DNA of 64,000 nt from JAOPZW01 sp963764585 (GTDB lineage Bacteria; Actinomycetota; Thermoleophilia; Solirubrobacterales; Solirubrobacteraceae), in the NCBI GenBank assembly GCA_963764585.1, contig CAVXTB010000007.1:190077-254076 (forward strand), read 5' to 3'. The stretch's first letter is position 1. Every line of letters starts with the position of its first letter. Below are positions 56,049 through 64,000 of the stretch, piece by piece. Below the pieces are notes generated by a model. The model had not been told where the DNA came from. It worked only from the letters and a program-made list of their open reading frames with translations, and ran no database searches. Made by a program: the position numbers and the translations under genes.

Positions 56049-56687
56049 CGACGGCCTCCCGCTTTGGTCTGGGGCAGCAGCGACCGGCTGCTGGTCAAGC
56101 TGCTGGGTTTCGCGCCGTCCAGATTTTCGCGTGCGTGCGTGCGGGTCAGGTGGTAGCTGCCGCGCCGCTCCGGCCTCGCCGCCGGTGACCGGGGGGAGGG
56201 GCCTACCGGCCGCTGTCTAGCGTGCCGTGCTGCCAAGACGCTGCGGACCCCCCTCGGCGGACGGGCGGGAGAACGCCGGAGGCGACCGGATCGCCCGTAA
56301 CAGCGGGCGATCCGTTCCGATGGCGAGACCCCGGACTCGAACCGGGGTGAGCACCTAGCGGATGCTCGCGTGAGCGTCCCCATCGTCCCCGCGGAGCAAC
56401 GGTCTGGACGCATCCGACGCCACAGTCGGTACCAAGGGGGTACCACGCGGTCGCGCAAGGACATTTACCGCACACCCATCCGTCCCCCGCGGCGCACCCA
56501 CGGAGAGCAGCCAGATCCAGCCGGTTCCGAACACTTGCTCAGCTGGTTGTCCGCCGTTTGACATCGGCCTACAGCGCCGCGCGCCCGTCGACCCAGCCAC
56601 GCCCGTGCCTGCTCAGGCGCGCGAAAGCCGTTACGGGGTCGACCCGATTGGGGCACGCCCGAGCCATTTGGCCCGCGTTACGGTCGA
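56049..56687. other. Stretch without a gene; partial tRNA-Phe repeat inside
   Basis: Nothing coding is recognised between the nuclease-like gene and the peroxidase stop. The partial tRNA-Phe repeat is at 56322-56348. Confidence 0.45.
56322..56348 (-). other. Partial, damaged tRNA-Phe repeat
   Basis: Acceptor strand and T arm of the 47-base repeat with one extra C; the anticodon part is missing. It is the rightmost member of the Phe series in the window. Confidence 0.6.
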
Positions 56688-58016
56688 TCAGTTCGCGGGG
56701 GCCAGGATGTCGGCAAGGCCGAACTTCGAGGCGCGCGCGGGCAGCGTCGGCTGCCAGGCGGGATCCATGGCGCGCATCGACTCCGGGTCCGCGTCGATGA
56801 TGCCCACTAGGACCTCGCCGACCAGGCGGCCGCCCACCGGGCCCAGGCGCGCGCCGGCGTGAAGCGCCTCGGCCTCCTTGAGGATGTAGAGCCACAGCGG
56901 CGTTTCGCCGGTCCAGCCCAGCTGCGCGAGCCCGAGCTGCTCGGTGCTCAGGGGCGCCACGCCGAGGCGCTCGGCGACCGCCTCGCCCGACGCCAGCCCG
57001 ACGGCCTGGCCGCGTTGCAGGTCGCGGTTGGCCAGCGACGCGTAGTCGGTGCCCGGCGCGGAACCCGACACCTGCGTCGGCAACGCGATGAGCGATGCCG
57101 GCAGGCGGCCGTCGATGCGCTTGGCCCGCTGGGCGGCGGGATGGCCGGGGACGTCGATCTGCAGGGTCCAGTCGACCGTGTGCTCGGGTGCGACCCCGCG
57201 GAAGCCCATGAGGTCCGGGAACACCGGCACCGGGCCGAAGCCCGCGTTCACCTGGTAGCTGGGACGGATCTGGGCGTGGCCGTAGCGGTAGGCGGCGTCG
57301 GCGAACTCGAACGGGATGTAGGGCTCGCCGTCGACGCGGTACAGCAGCGGCCCGCGCTCGAGCAGCTCGGCGGTCAGGTCGGCGCCGATCAGCGTGGGCA
57401 GGAACTCGCGCACGATCACGTGCTGGTAGTGCCACGTGGCGGCGCGCCGCGCCTCCTCGAAGACCGCCTCCTCGGCGGTTCCGTCGTCGCGCAGGCGGTC
57501 GACCAGCCGGTTGTGCAGCCCGATGAACGCGACCGTCATCTGGCTGGTGAAGAGGTGCACGTCGTTGCGGGGATCGCCGATCAGCGCGATCCCCTCGTGG
57601 TTGCGCGGCACGTCGTTGCCGTCCGCCGACAGCAGCAGCTTGGCCGGATCGTCCCTGTCGTACAGGTAGGGCGAGCCGAGCGGCCCGGAGCCGTACAGGC
57701 CCTCCAGGTTGGCCCGCGGGATGCGGAAGTTGCGGATCCGCCCGGCGTCGGCGCGGTGGGTGATCGGCGAGCGGTCGGCGGTGATGTCATGAGCGACGAA
57801 CTGGCCGAAGAACGGCCACACCGCCGCGGCAGGCGCGTCGGCGTCGCCGGCGGCGGCGCCGAGGTCGCACGGGCCGCCGGGGCGGCCCAGCGCGTGCAGC
57901 GCCGCCTCGTCGACCTCGAGTGGCGGGAGCGCCTCGAACAGCGAGCGGTAGCGCCCGCCCGAGAGCGGCGCGCCGGCGCGCTCTGGTGCCAGGCAATGGT
58001 CGCGGGCGACGTGCAT
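56688..58016 (-). CDS. Animal-type haem peroxidase family protein
   Basis: 442 residues from the ATG at 58016 overlapping the previous stop. WPFFGQFVAHDITADRSPI carries the distal His (VAHD), LIGDPRNDVHLFTSQMTVAF the next conserved block, and AYRYGHAQIRPSYQVN the proximal-His segment of the peroxidase/cyclooxygenase superfamily. No signal peptide, so probably cytoplasmic. Bacterial members oxidise halides, lipids or phenols; the substrate is open. It is the last gene of an ATGA-coupled operon of membrane protein, two small proteins and an NmrA enzyme, suggesting a stress or oxidative role. Confidence 0.88.
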   Translation of the reverse strand: MHVARDHCLAPERAGAPLSGGRYRSLFEALPPLEVDEAALHALGRPGGPCDLGAAAGDADAPAAAVWPFFGQFVAHDITADRSPITHRADAGRIRNFRIPRANLEGLYGSGPLGSPYLYDRDDPAKLLLSADGNDVPRNHEGIALIGDPRNDVHLFTSQMTVAFIGLHNRLVDRLRDDGTAEEAVFEEARRAATWHYQHVIVREFLPTLIGADLTAELLERGPLLYRVDGEPYIPFEFADAAYRYGHAQIRPSYQVNAGFGPVPVFPDLMGFRGVAPEHTVDWTLQIDVPGHPAAQRAKRIDGRLPASLIALPTQVSGSAPGTDYASLANRDLQRGQAVGLASGEAVAERLGVAPLSTEQLGLAQLGWTGETPLWLYILKEAEALHAGARLGPVGGRLVGEVLVGIIDADPESMRAMDPAWQPTLPARASKFGLADILAPAN

Positions 58017-58234
58017 CAGTACGCCGCCAACCGCTGCTTGGCATCGGCGAGCGCGCGCGCGAGGGTGACCGCGTCGGCCAGCCACGGCTCGCCGTCGGGC
58101 CGCGGGTCGATGCGCAGGTGCAGGCGCCCCTCGTGCAGGACCGTGATGGCCATCAGTTCATCCGCACACCAGAACTCGGCCTCGTTGTCGTAGGCCTCCT
58201 CCGGGCCCGTGACGACCGCGTTGACGGCGTTCAT
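58016..58234 (-). CDS. Small conserved protein, paralogue of 11165
   Basis: 72 residues from the ATG at 58234, which overlaps the NmrA stop. GPEEAYDNEAEFWCADELMA, then ITVLHEGRL, and ALADAKQRLAAY match the block I copy closely. An open frame extends upstream to 58267, but the ATGA overlap favours this start. It overlaps the peroxidase start in the same way. Confidence 0.78.
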   Translation of the reverse strand: MNAVNAVVTGPEEAYDNEAEFWCADELMAITVLHEGRLHLRIDPRPDGEPWLADAVTLARALADAKQRLAAY

Positions 58235-58992
58235 CGCGCAACCTCCTGACGGTGCGTGGCAAACCACGCGTCGAAGTCGATCGCGCCGATGCGGGCACCC
58301 TCGCCCGGCGTCAGCTCACCGCCGCGCAGCTCGGTGCCGTAGTAGAGCGCGTGCGGATCCGAGACGACCGTGCGCTCGTCACCGGTGAGCGCGAACAGGC
58401 GCCGCACCCAGTCGTCCATGCCCAGCGTCTCGGGCCCGCCGAGCTCGACCCGGCCCGCCGCCGGGGCGCCGACGGCCAGGTCGGCCACGGTCGCGGCGAC
58501 ATCGTCGACGGCGACGAGCGCCATAAACCCGGTCGACAGCCGGACGCTGTCGCCCTCGGCGCCGGCCTCCGCGATCTGCTCCAGGAACTCGAAGAACTGC
58601 GTCGCGCGCAGGATCGTGAACGGCACGCCACCGGACTCGACCGCGGCCTCCTGGGCGACCTTCGCGCGCAGGTAGCCGCTGTCAGGCAGCAGATCGGCGC
58701 CGACGATCGACACCGCGACGTGGTGCCCGACACCGGCGTCGCGCTCTGCGGCCAGCAGGTTGCGCGACGACGTGGTGAAGAACTCCAGCACCGCGTCGTC
58801 GTCCCAGACCGGCGCGTTGGCGACGTCGACGACGACGTCGGCGCCATGCAGCACCTCGGCCAGCCCTTCGCCGGTGATCGTGTCGACGCCCGTCGCCGGC
58901 GAGGCCGGCACCGGGTCGTGCCCCTTGGCCTCCAGGCGGCGCACGACGTTCGAGCCGACGCGCCCGCTTCCACCGATGACCACGATTCTCAT
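58231..58992 (-). CDS. NmrA/SDR-type NAD(P)-binding oxidoreductase, paralogue of 11409
   Basis: 253 residues. MRIVVIGGSGRVGSNVVRRL is the Rossmann motif; NLLAAERDAGVGHHVAVSIV and TILRATQFFEFLEQIAEAG align with the block I enzyme. It lies in the middle of a five-gene overlapping operon rather than having its own ECF41-type promoter. Likely an NAD(P)-dependent reductase or epimerase; substrate unknown. Confidence 0.87.
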   Translation of the reverse strand: MRIVVIGGSGRVGSNVVRRLEAKGHDPVPASPATGVDTITGEGLAEVLHGADVVVDVANAPVWDDDAVLEFFTTSSRNLLAAERDAGVGHHVAVSIVGADLLPDSGYLRAKVAQEAAVESGGVPFTILRATQFFEFLEQIAEAGAEGDSVRLSTGFMALVAVDDVAATVADLAVGAPAAGRVELGGPETLGMDDWVRRLFALTGDERTVVSDPHALYYGTELRGGELTPGEGARIGAIDFDAWFATHRQEVAR

Positions 58993-59198
58993 GACGTCTC
59001 CTCCTCGGTCGCCGCCGTCACGAAGCCAAGGCGACCGAAGCCCGGATCGACGGCGGTCATCTCGTCGGCGAACATCCGCGCGACGCCCAGGACCGCGCGC
59101 GCCTCGCCCGGCTCGCCCTGGTCCTCTGCCGTGTGGTGCGCCTCCTGAAGGAGGCGAGCCACGAACTCGCGGACCGCCTCGTGCGAGTAGGAGCTCAT
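58989..59198 (-). CDS. Small helical protein, paralogue of 20931
   Basis: 69 residues. HEAVREFVARLLQEAHHTAE and ARAVLGVARMFADEMTAVDP with GFGRLGF repeat the pattern of the block I protein. ATGA overlaps on both sides. Confidence 0.78.
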   Translation of the reverse strand: MSSYSHEAVREFVARLLQEAHHTAEDQGEPGEARAVLGVARMFADEMTAVDPGFGRLGFVTAATEEETS

Positions 59199-59545
59199 CG
59201 CGCCGCCCTCAGCGTCACCGGGGCGATCGGCGCCCAGCGCTCCGAGCGCTGGCCGCGCTCGGCGTGGCGCCGCTGCAGGTGGCGGATCACCAGGACCGGC
59301 GTCGCCAGGATCGCGCCCGCGAGCGCGACGACCGCGGCCACCGCAGCGAGCGCGACGACGAGCGTCACGATCAGCACGAACGGGCCGACGAGCAGCAGCG
59401 CGAACGCGATGGTGCCCAGCCACAGCGCGAGCACCGGCGGACCTGCGGCGAACACCGTGCTGATAAGCGGGACGATCTCGACGGCCGCGTCGCCGAGGGT
59501 CTCGGGCCCGGAGGCCGTTGGAGTGAACTGATCGGTGGTACGCAT
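59195..59545 (-). CDS. Small two-helix membrane protein, paralogue of 20581
   Basis: 116 residues, ATG at 59545. FTPTASGPETLGDAAVEIVP, then two hydrophobic stretches (LALWLGTIAFALLLVGPFVL and a second ending GAILATPVLVI), then a basic tail. It is divergent from the LuxR regulator at 59671 with a spacer similar to that at 20459-20580. It heads the operon down to the peroxidase. Confidence 0.8.
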   Translation of the reverse strand: MRTTDQFTPTASGPETLGDAAVEIVPLISTVFAAGPPVLALWLGTIAFALLLVGPFVLIVTLVVALAAVAAVVALAGAILATPVLVIRHLQRRHAERGQRSERWAPIAPVTLRAAR

Positions 59546-59670
59546 GGCGCCAGTGTCGAGCCGCAGGGGCGTACGCCGCATCCGGGTGACCGCCTCGTCA
59601 TGGCCCCTAGTCCCGCAGCCGGTTTGCCCAGCGAGCCGCGGTACGCCGTGGAGCGTAGGCTCAACGTGCC

Positions 59671-62424
59671 GTGCTACGAGGCCGGAGCGACGAGCGAGAC
59701 GAACTGGACCGCCAACTGCAGCGCGTCCGCGCGGGACACAGTTGGGTCCAGGTCCTGCGCGGCGAGGCGGGGGTCGGCAAGACGGCGCTGCTTGAGTACG
59801 TCGCCGACCGGGCCTCGGATTCCCACATCGCCCGGCTCGCGGGCGTCGAGTCGGAAATGGAGCTCGCTTTCGCCGGGCTGCATCAGCTGTGCGCGCCCAT
59901 GCTCGACGGACTCGAGGCACTCCCCGGCCCGCAGCAGGACGCGCTGCGAATCGCATTCGGGATGCAGGGCGGAGCTGCCCCGGATCGCTTCCTCGTCGCC
60001 CTCGCGACCCTGAGCCTGCTGGCGGGCGCGGCCGAGGTGGACCCACTCGTGTGCCTGGTCGACGATGTGCAATGGCTCGATCTTGCATCCGCTCAGACGC
60101 TGGCGTTCGTCGCGCGGCGGCTGCTGGCGGAGCGGATCGCGATGGTGTTCGTCGTCCGCGAGCCGAATCACGTCAACGAGCTCACAGGCTTGCCGGAGCT
60201 GGTCGTCCGGGGGCTCTCCGACGGGGACGCCCGCTCGTTGCTGGCGTCGGCCATCCCGGGGCGGCTGGACGAGCGCGTGCGCGATCAGATCGTCGCCGAG
60301 ACGCGCGGCAACCCGCTGGCGCTGGTGGAGCTGACGCGTGGATTCACGCCGGCGGAGCTCGCGGGCGGGTTCGGACTACCCGACACGCGACCGCTGGCCA
60401 GCCGCGTCGAGGAGACCTTCGTGCAGCGGGTCCGGTCGCTTCCGCACGAGACCCAGCGCCTGCTGCTGGTTGCGGCGGCCGAGCCCGTCGGCGATGTGAG
60501 CTTGTTGTGGCGGGCGGCCGAGAGGCTCGGGATCAGAGGCGATGCGGGGATGCCGGCTGAGCAGGCCGGGTTGATCGACCTTGGCATCCGGGTGCAGTTC
60601 CGCCATCCGCTCGTCCGCTCGGCCGCCTACCGGGCCGCTGACTTTCGCGACCGCCGGGAAGCGCATCAGGCGCTGGCCGACGTGACCGATCGCGATACCG
60701 ATCCCGATCGTCGCGCCTGGCATCAGGCGCAAGCGGCGTCCGGGCCCGACGAGGCTGTGGCCGGCGAGCTGGAGCGCTCGGCCGACCGGGCGCAGGCCCG
60801 CGGGGGCACGGCTGCGGCCGCCGCGTTCTTGGCGCACGCGGCCGAGCTGACGCCAGATCCCGCCGCGAGGGGAAGGCGCGCCCTGGCTGCTGCCCAGGCG
60901 AAGTTCGACGCCGCGGCTTCGGAAGAAGCGCTCAAGTTGCTGGCGAGCGCCGAGCTTGCCCCGCTCGACGAACTTCAGCGGGCGCGGTTGGAGCGGTTCC
61001 GCGCGGAGATCGCGTTCGCCCGCACGCGCGGAAGCGACGCTCCGGCGTTGTTGCTCGCTTCCGCCCGGCGCCTCGAGCCGCTCGACCCCGCGCTGGCTCG
61101 CGAGACGCATCTCGAGGCGATTGCCGCGGCGATGTACGCCGGTCGTCTCGGTGACACGCCGGGCGTCCGCGGTGCTGCCGAGGCCGCGCAGGCTGCGCCG
61201 GCCGCCCCGCAGCCGCCACGCGCGATCGACCTCCTGCTCGACGGCCTGGCGACAAGGTTTACCGAGGGCTACTCGGGCGGTGTGCCGCCGCTCCGGAGCG
61301 CCCTCGACGCGTTCCTCCGCGTGGAGGGACTGACAGCACGCGACGAGCGTTGGCTCTGGCTGGCCTGTCGCATGGCGCAGGATCTCTGGGACGACGAGCT
61401 CTGGTACGAGCTTGCGACTCACCTGCTGCGCATCGCGCGCGAGACAGGCGCGCTCCGCGTCCTCCCGACCGCGGCCACGTATCGCGCCTCCCTGCACGTT
61501 CACTCGGGAGCGTTCGGGGTCGCTTCGTCGCTGATCGCGGAGGCCGACGCGATCATCGAGGTGACCGACATGGCACCGTTGAAGTTCGCGTCGCTGATGC
61601 TGGCCGCGTGGCGCGGCGATGAGGCCGACGGCCTCGAGCTGATCGAGGCTGGGAGGCGCGAGGCGACGGCGAGGGGCGAAGGCATGGCGCTGGGCGTCCT
61701 CGAGTGGGCCACCGCGCTGCTGTACAACGGCAGCGGCCGCTACGCCGATGCGCTCGCGGCCGCCCAGCAAGGCTGCAAACAGGACGATGTCGGGCTCTTC
61801 GCGTGGACCCTCGTGGAGCTGATAGAGGCAGGCGTCCGCAGCGGCGCGACGGACGCTGCCTCCGCGGCGCTCGATCGCCTGAGCGAGCGCACGCGCGCGA
61901 CCGGCACCGATTGGGCGCTCGGCATCGAGGCCGGGTCACGCGCGCTACTGAGCGGCACATGCGACGCGGAGCCTCTCTACCGCGAGGCGGTCGAGCGGCT
62001 CGCGCGCAGCCGAGGCGTGGTCCACCTCGCCCGCGCCCAGCTCCTGTACGGCGAATGGCTGCGCCGCGAGAACCGGCGCGTCGACGCGCGCGAGCAGCTT
62101 CGGGCCGCCTACGACCGCTTCGACCAGATCGGCGCCGAGGCGTTCGCCGAGCGCGCCCGCCGCGAGCTGCTGGCTACCGGCGAGACCGCGCCGCGGCGGA
62201 CCGTCGAGACCCGCGACGTCCTCACGGCCCAGGAGGCCCAGATCGCCCGGATGGCGAGCGACAGGCAGACGAACCCGGAGATCGGCGCCAAGCTGTTCAT
62301 CAGCCCGCGCACCGTCGAGTACCACCTGCGCAAGGTGTTCACCAAGCTCGACATCAGCTCACGCAAGGAGCTACGCGGCGCGCTTGCCGGACTTCCCGAC
62401 GCCGGCGTTGTCACAGCTCACTAG
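59671..62424 (+). CDS. LuxR-family AAA (LAL-type) transcriptional regulator, intact
   Basis: 917 residues from a GTG at 59671. Walker A GEAGVGKT spans residues 31-38, Walker B PLVCLVDDVQWLD follows near residue 130, then a long TPR-like middle, then the LuxR HTH at the end (LTAQEAQIARMASDRQTNPE, then SPRTVEYHLRKVFTKLDIS). LAL regulators respond to a ligand bound by the middle region and activate nearby operons, here probably the divergent membrane-to-peroxidase operon. The block I copy at 17700-20458 is broken. Confidence 0.92.
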   Translation: MLRGRSDERDELDRQLQRVRAGHSWVQVLRGEAGVGKTALLEYVADRASDSHIARLAGVESEMELAFAGLHQLCAPMLDGLEALPGPQQDALRIAFGMQGGAAPDRFLVALATLSLLAGAAEVDPLVCLVDDVQWLDLASAQTLAFVARRLLAERIAMVFVVREPNHVNELTGLPELVVRGLSDGDARSLLASAIPGRLDERVRDQIVAETRGNPLALVELTRGFTPAELAGGFGLPDTRPLASRVEETFVQRVRSLPHETQRLLLVAAAEPVGDVSLLWRAAERLGIRGDAGMPAEQAGLIDLGIRVQFRHPLVRSAAYRAADFRDRREAHQALADVTDRDTDPDRRAWHQAQAASGPDEAVAGELERSADRAQARGGTAAAAAFLAHAAELTPDPAARGRRALAAAQAKFDAAASEEALKLLASAELAPLDELQRARLERFRAEIAFARTRGSDAPALLLASARRLEPLDPALARETHLEAIAAAMYAGRLGDTPGVRGAAEAAQAAPAAPQPPRAIDLLLDGLATRFTEGYSGGVPPLRSALDAFLRVEGLTARDERWLWLACRMAQDLWDDELWYELATHLLRIARETGALRVLPTAATYRASLHVHSGAFGVASSLIAEADAIIEVTDMAPLKFASLMLAAWRGDEADGLELIEAGRREATARGEGMALGVLEWATALLYNGSGRYADALAAAQQGCKQDDVGLFAWTLVELIEAGVRSGATDAASAALDRLSERTRATGTDWALGIEAGSRALLSGTCDAEPLYREAVERLARSRGVVHLARAQLLYGEWLRRENRRVDAREQLRAAYDRFDQIGAEAFAERARRELLATGETAPRRTVETRDVLTAQEAQIARMASDRQTNPEIGAKLFISPRTVEYHLRKVFTKLDISSRKELRGALAGLPDAGVVTAH

Positions 62425-62436
62425 CCCTGTCCGGTC
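62409..62436 (+). promoter_or_regulatory. ECF41-type promoter with 17-base spacer
   Basis: TGTCAC at 62409, 17 bases, CGGTC at 62432-62436, nine bases before the ATG at 62445. It overlaps the end of the LuxR gene. One base longer than the block I sites, so possibly weaker. Confidence 0.55.
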
Positions 62437-62444
62437 TTCGCTGC

Positions 62445-62849
62445 ATGAGGATCGTGGTCATCGGCGGCGGGCTCGTCGGATCGAAGCTCATCGCCGACCT
62501 CGATGAGGGCGGCCACCAGACGGTCGCGGCGTCGCCCGACAATGGCGTGAACACGCTGACCGGTGAGGGACTCGCCGATGTCCTGGCGGGCGCCTCCGTG
62601 GTCATCGACGTGTCGGACGCTGCCATCGACACGCCGACGCGCATCCTGCTGGCGTCGGAGGCGGCGGCGGGGGTGGGACATCACGTCGCGCTGTACGTGA
62701 CGGGAACCGCACATGAGGAGCTGATTAGGGAGTCCTCGATCCCGTACTCGATCGTCCGCGCGACCCAGTGCTCCGACGGGATCGTCGGCGTGGTCGGCCG
62801 AATCGCCGTCGGCCCGCCGCAGAACGGCGTTGTCGATGTTCACTCCTGA
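62445..62849 (+). CDS. Shortened NmrA-like protein
   Basis: 134 residues against about 250 in the paralogues. The Rossmann start MRIVVIGGGLVGSKLIADLD is intact, and later pieces (LLASEAAAGVGHHVALYVTG, SSIPYSIVRATQ, GRIAVGPPQNGVVDVHS) match the full protein, but two internal segments and the whole C-terminal third are missing, all without breaking the frame. Either a decaying gene or a reduced NAD-binding protein. It overlaps the convergent PEP-mutase-family gene by ten bases. Confidence 0.65.
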   Translation: MRIVVIGGGLVGSKLIADLDEGGHQTVAASPDNGVNTLTGEGLADVLAGASVVIDVSDAAIDTPTRILLASEAAAGVGHHVALYVTGTAHEELIRESSIPYSIVRATQCSDGIVGVVGRIAVGPPQNGVVDVHS

Positions 62850-63625
62850 AGTGACGTGAGCTGCTCCTCGAAGCGCGCCATCGCCTCGCGGTACAGCAAC
62901 ACACCCCAGCTGACCCGGGCCACGCCCATCGCCGCCAGCTCGGCGAGCGAGGGCGCCTGCGGCAGGAGTACGACGTTCACCAGGCCGGGGACCTCCGAGG
63001 TGAAGCGGCGCAGCGAGTCGGCCTCCCACAGGGTGATCGGGAACACGCAGTCGACGCCGGCCTTAAGGTAGGCATTCGCGCGCCGAACCGCTTCTGGAAT
63101 CAGCTCTCCCTGAGTCCCGGGGCCGGCGCCGGCGAGGAAGGGACGGAGGAAGACGTCGACGCGGGCGTTGATCACGAGCGGGTAGCCGTCCGCCGACGCG
63201 GCCTGGCGAACCGCCCTGAGCCACTGCCCATGCTGGTCGGGATCGCGGAGGCTGCCGGCGGCATAGTCGCTGTCCTCGAGATTGCAGCCCGCGGCACCGA
63301 TGCTCCGCAGCGCAGCGACCAGCTCGGCAGGCTCCATCCCGTAGCCGGCCTCGGCGTCGACCGTCACGGGCACCTCGACGCTCCTGGCGATTCCGCGCGG
63401 CCGCGGCGAGCATCTCGTCGCCCGGCGCACCCTCGTGGTCCTCATAGCCGAGCGTCCCGGCCACGCCCCCGCTGGGTGTCGCGACCACGGGGAACCCAGC
63501 CGCGACCACGGCTCTCGCCGTCGCGACGTCCCAGGCGTTCGGAAGCAGGAGGGGGTCACCCGGCCGGTGCAGCGACTGCAGCAGGTCGCAGCGGCTCTGG
63601 AGGCTGCTGTCTGGGAGCCGGTCAT
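62840..63625 (-). pseudogene. Isocitrate lyase/PEP mutase family gene, two frameshifts
   Basis: Same protein as 15734-16519. The start MTGSQTA is in one frame, the segment LQSRCDLLQSLHRPGDPLLL ... YEDHEGAPGDEMLAAAAR in another, and from about 63395 on the frame returns (VEVPVTVDAEAGYGMEPAEL ... LTSLQE). Two small indels, one right after the start and one in the metal-site region, disable it as written. Confidence 0.82.
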
Positions 63626-63634
63626 GCCACGAAT

Positions 63635-64000
63635 CTACGCCGGATGCCAACCGGTGGCCCGGGTGAAGCGCTCGTTCGAGACGCGCTCTCCGTCACGGCA
63701 GACGTTGTAGATCCCGCTGGGAAGCGACAGCGCCTCCAGGAGCGCGCTCCCTGCGTCGGAGACGTGGAGCGTGGCGCCGAAGTCGCCAAGGGCCCGTAGT
63801 CGTCGGTGCCGGGGCCGTCGAGAGCCCCAGTCGAAGGACGACGCCGCGTCCGCCGGCTCGCGCGAAGCGCTCCGCCTGCTGCTCGGCGGCGAGCGCGGAG
63901 CGCAGGATCGGCGGAACGTCGCGGAGAGGCGTGTCCTCGGCAAACGGGCCGTCCTCCGGGTCGACGAACGCGACGCTGGGCTGGACATAGACCGCCACTC
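63635..64000 (-). pseudogene. Epimerase-like gene, partial and frameshifted, runs off the window
   Basis: C-terminal half of the paralogue of 15040-15690: AVYVQPSVAFVDPEDGPFAE with ILRSALAAEQQAERFARAGG in one frame, then after a shift near 63800 GDFGATLHVSDAGSALLEAL with YNVCRDGERVSNERFTRATG to the stop at 63635. The N-terminal half lies beyond base 64000. Confidence 0.75.

Overview
High-GC actinobacterial DNA. LuxR-type AAA regulators, an ECF41 sigma factor, a GlnX-GlnH-PknG operon and the overall gene style suggest a soil actinobacterium of the Thermoleophilia/Solirubrobacterales kind. This placement is inference; there is no rRNA or other phylogenetic marker here. No intact tRNA was found, but 3' halves of several tRNA genes are scattered through the window. 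These mark a hotspot where elements inserted repeatedly.

Layout. (1) 0-2.9 kb: the 5' end of a probable nuclease-type defence gene, a tRNA-Arg remnant, a frameshifted HGTR-motif protein and an acidic winged-helix protein. (2) 2.9-26.8 kb: a region bounded by tRNA-Phe 3'-half repeats with the gene set of an integrative mobilizable element. It carries an AAA+ ATPase/subtilase pair (candidate defence module), a MobF relaxase, two small HTH/excisionase-like genes and a tyrosine integrase next to the right-hand repeat. Its middle (11-23.6 kb) is a stress-type gene block (block I): NmrA and epimerase-like enzymes, two alpha/beta hydrolases, LtrA, a PEP-mutase-family enzyme, a broken LuxR regulator and a C-terminally short ECF41 sigma factor. 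Promoters of the form TGTCAC-N16-CGGTC precede several of its genes. (3) 26.8-38.2 kb: a compact catabolic island with a sugar-type ABC importer, a 6-oxocamphor-hydrolase-like crotonase, VOC, FAH and alpha/beta-hydrolase enzymes, an esterase and a FadR-type GntR regulator. Palindromes of the type TCACCNGGTGA sit at its promoters. (4) 38.2-53.6 kb: a secreted SGNH hydrolase and an aegerolysin-like protein sharing a duplicated leader, an aminotransferase remnant, two FHA genes, and a seven-gene glnX-glnH-coiled coil-pknG-PP2C-vWA-FHA operon in which nearly every junction is an ATGA overlap. This operon is full of single-base frame changes. (5) 53.6-64 kb: a second copy of the winged-helix gene, tRNA-Ala and tRNA-Phe remnants, a PD-(D/E)XK-like protein, a haem peroxidase operon, an intact LuxR regulator, and inverted paralogues of block I (block II).

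Blocks I and II look like an old inverted segmental duplication with complementary decay: LuxR is broken in I and intact in II, while the PEP-mutase and epimerase genes are intact in I and broken in II. Many genes, especially at 42-52 kb, read through only if single-base indels are corrected. From one sequence I cannot tell consensus error from real decay, so boundaries there rest on recognisable starts, stops and overlaps.
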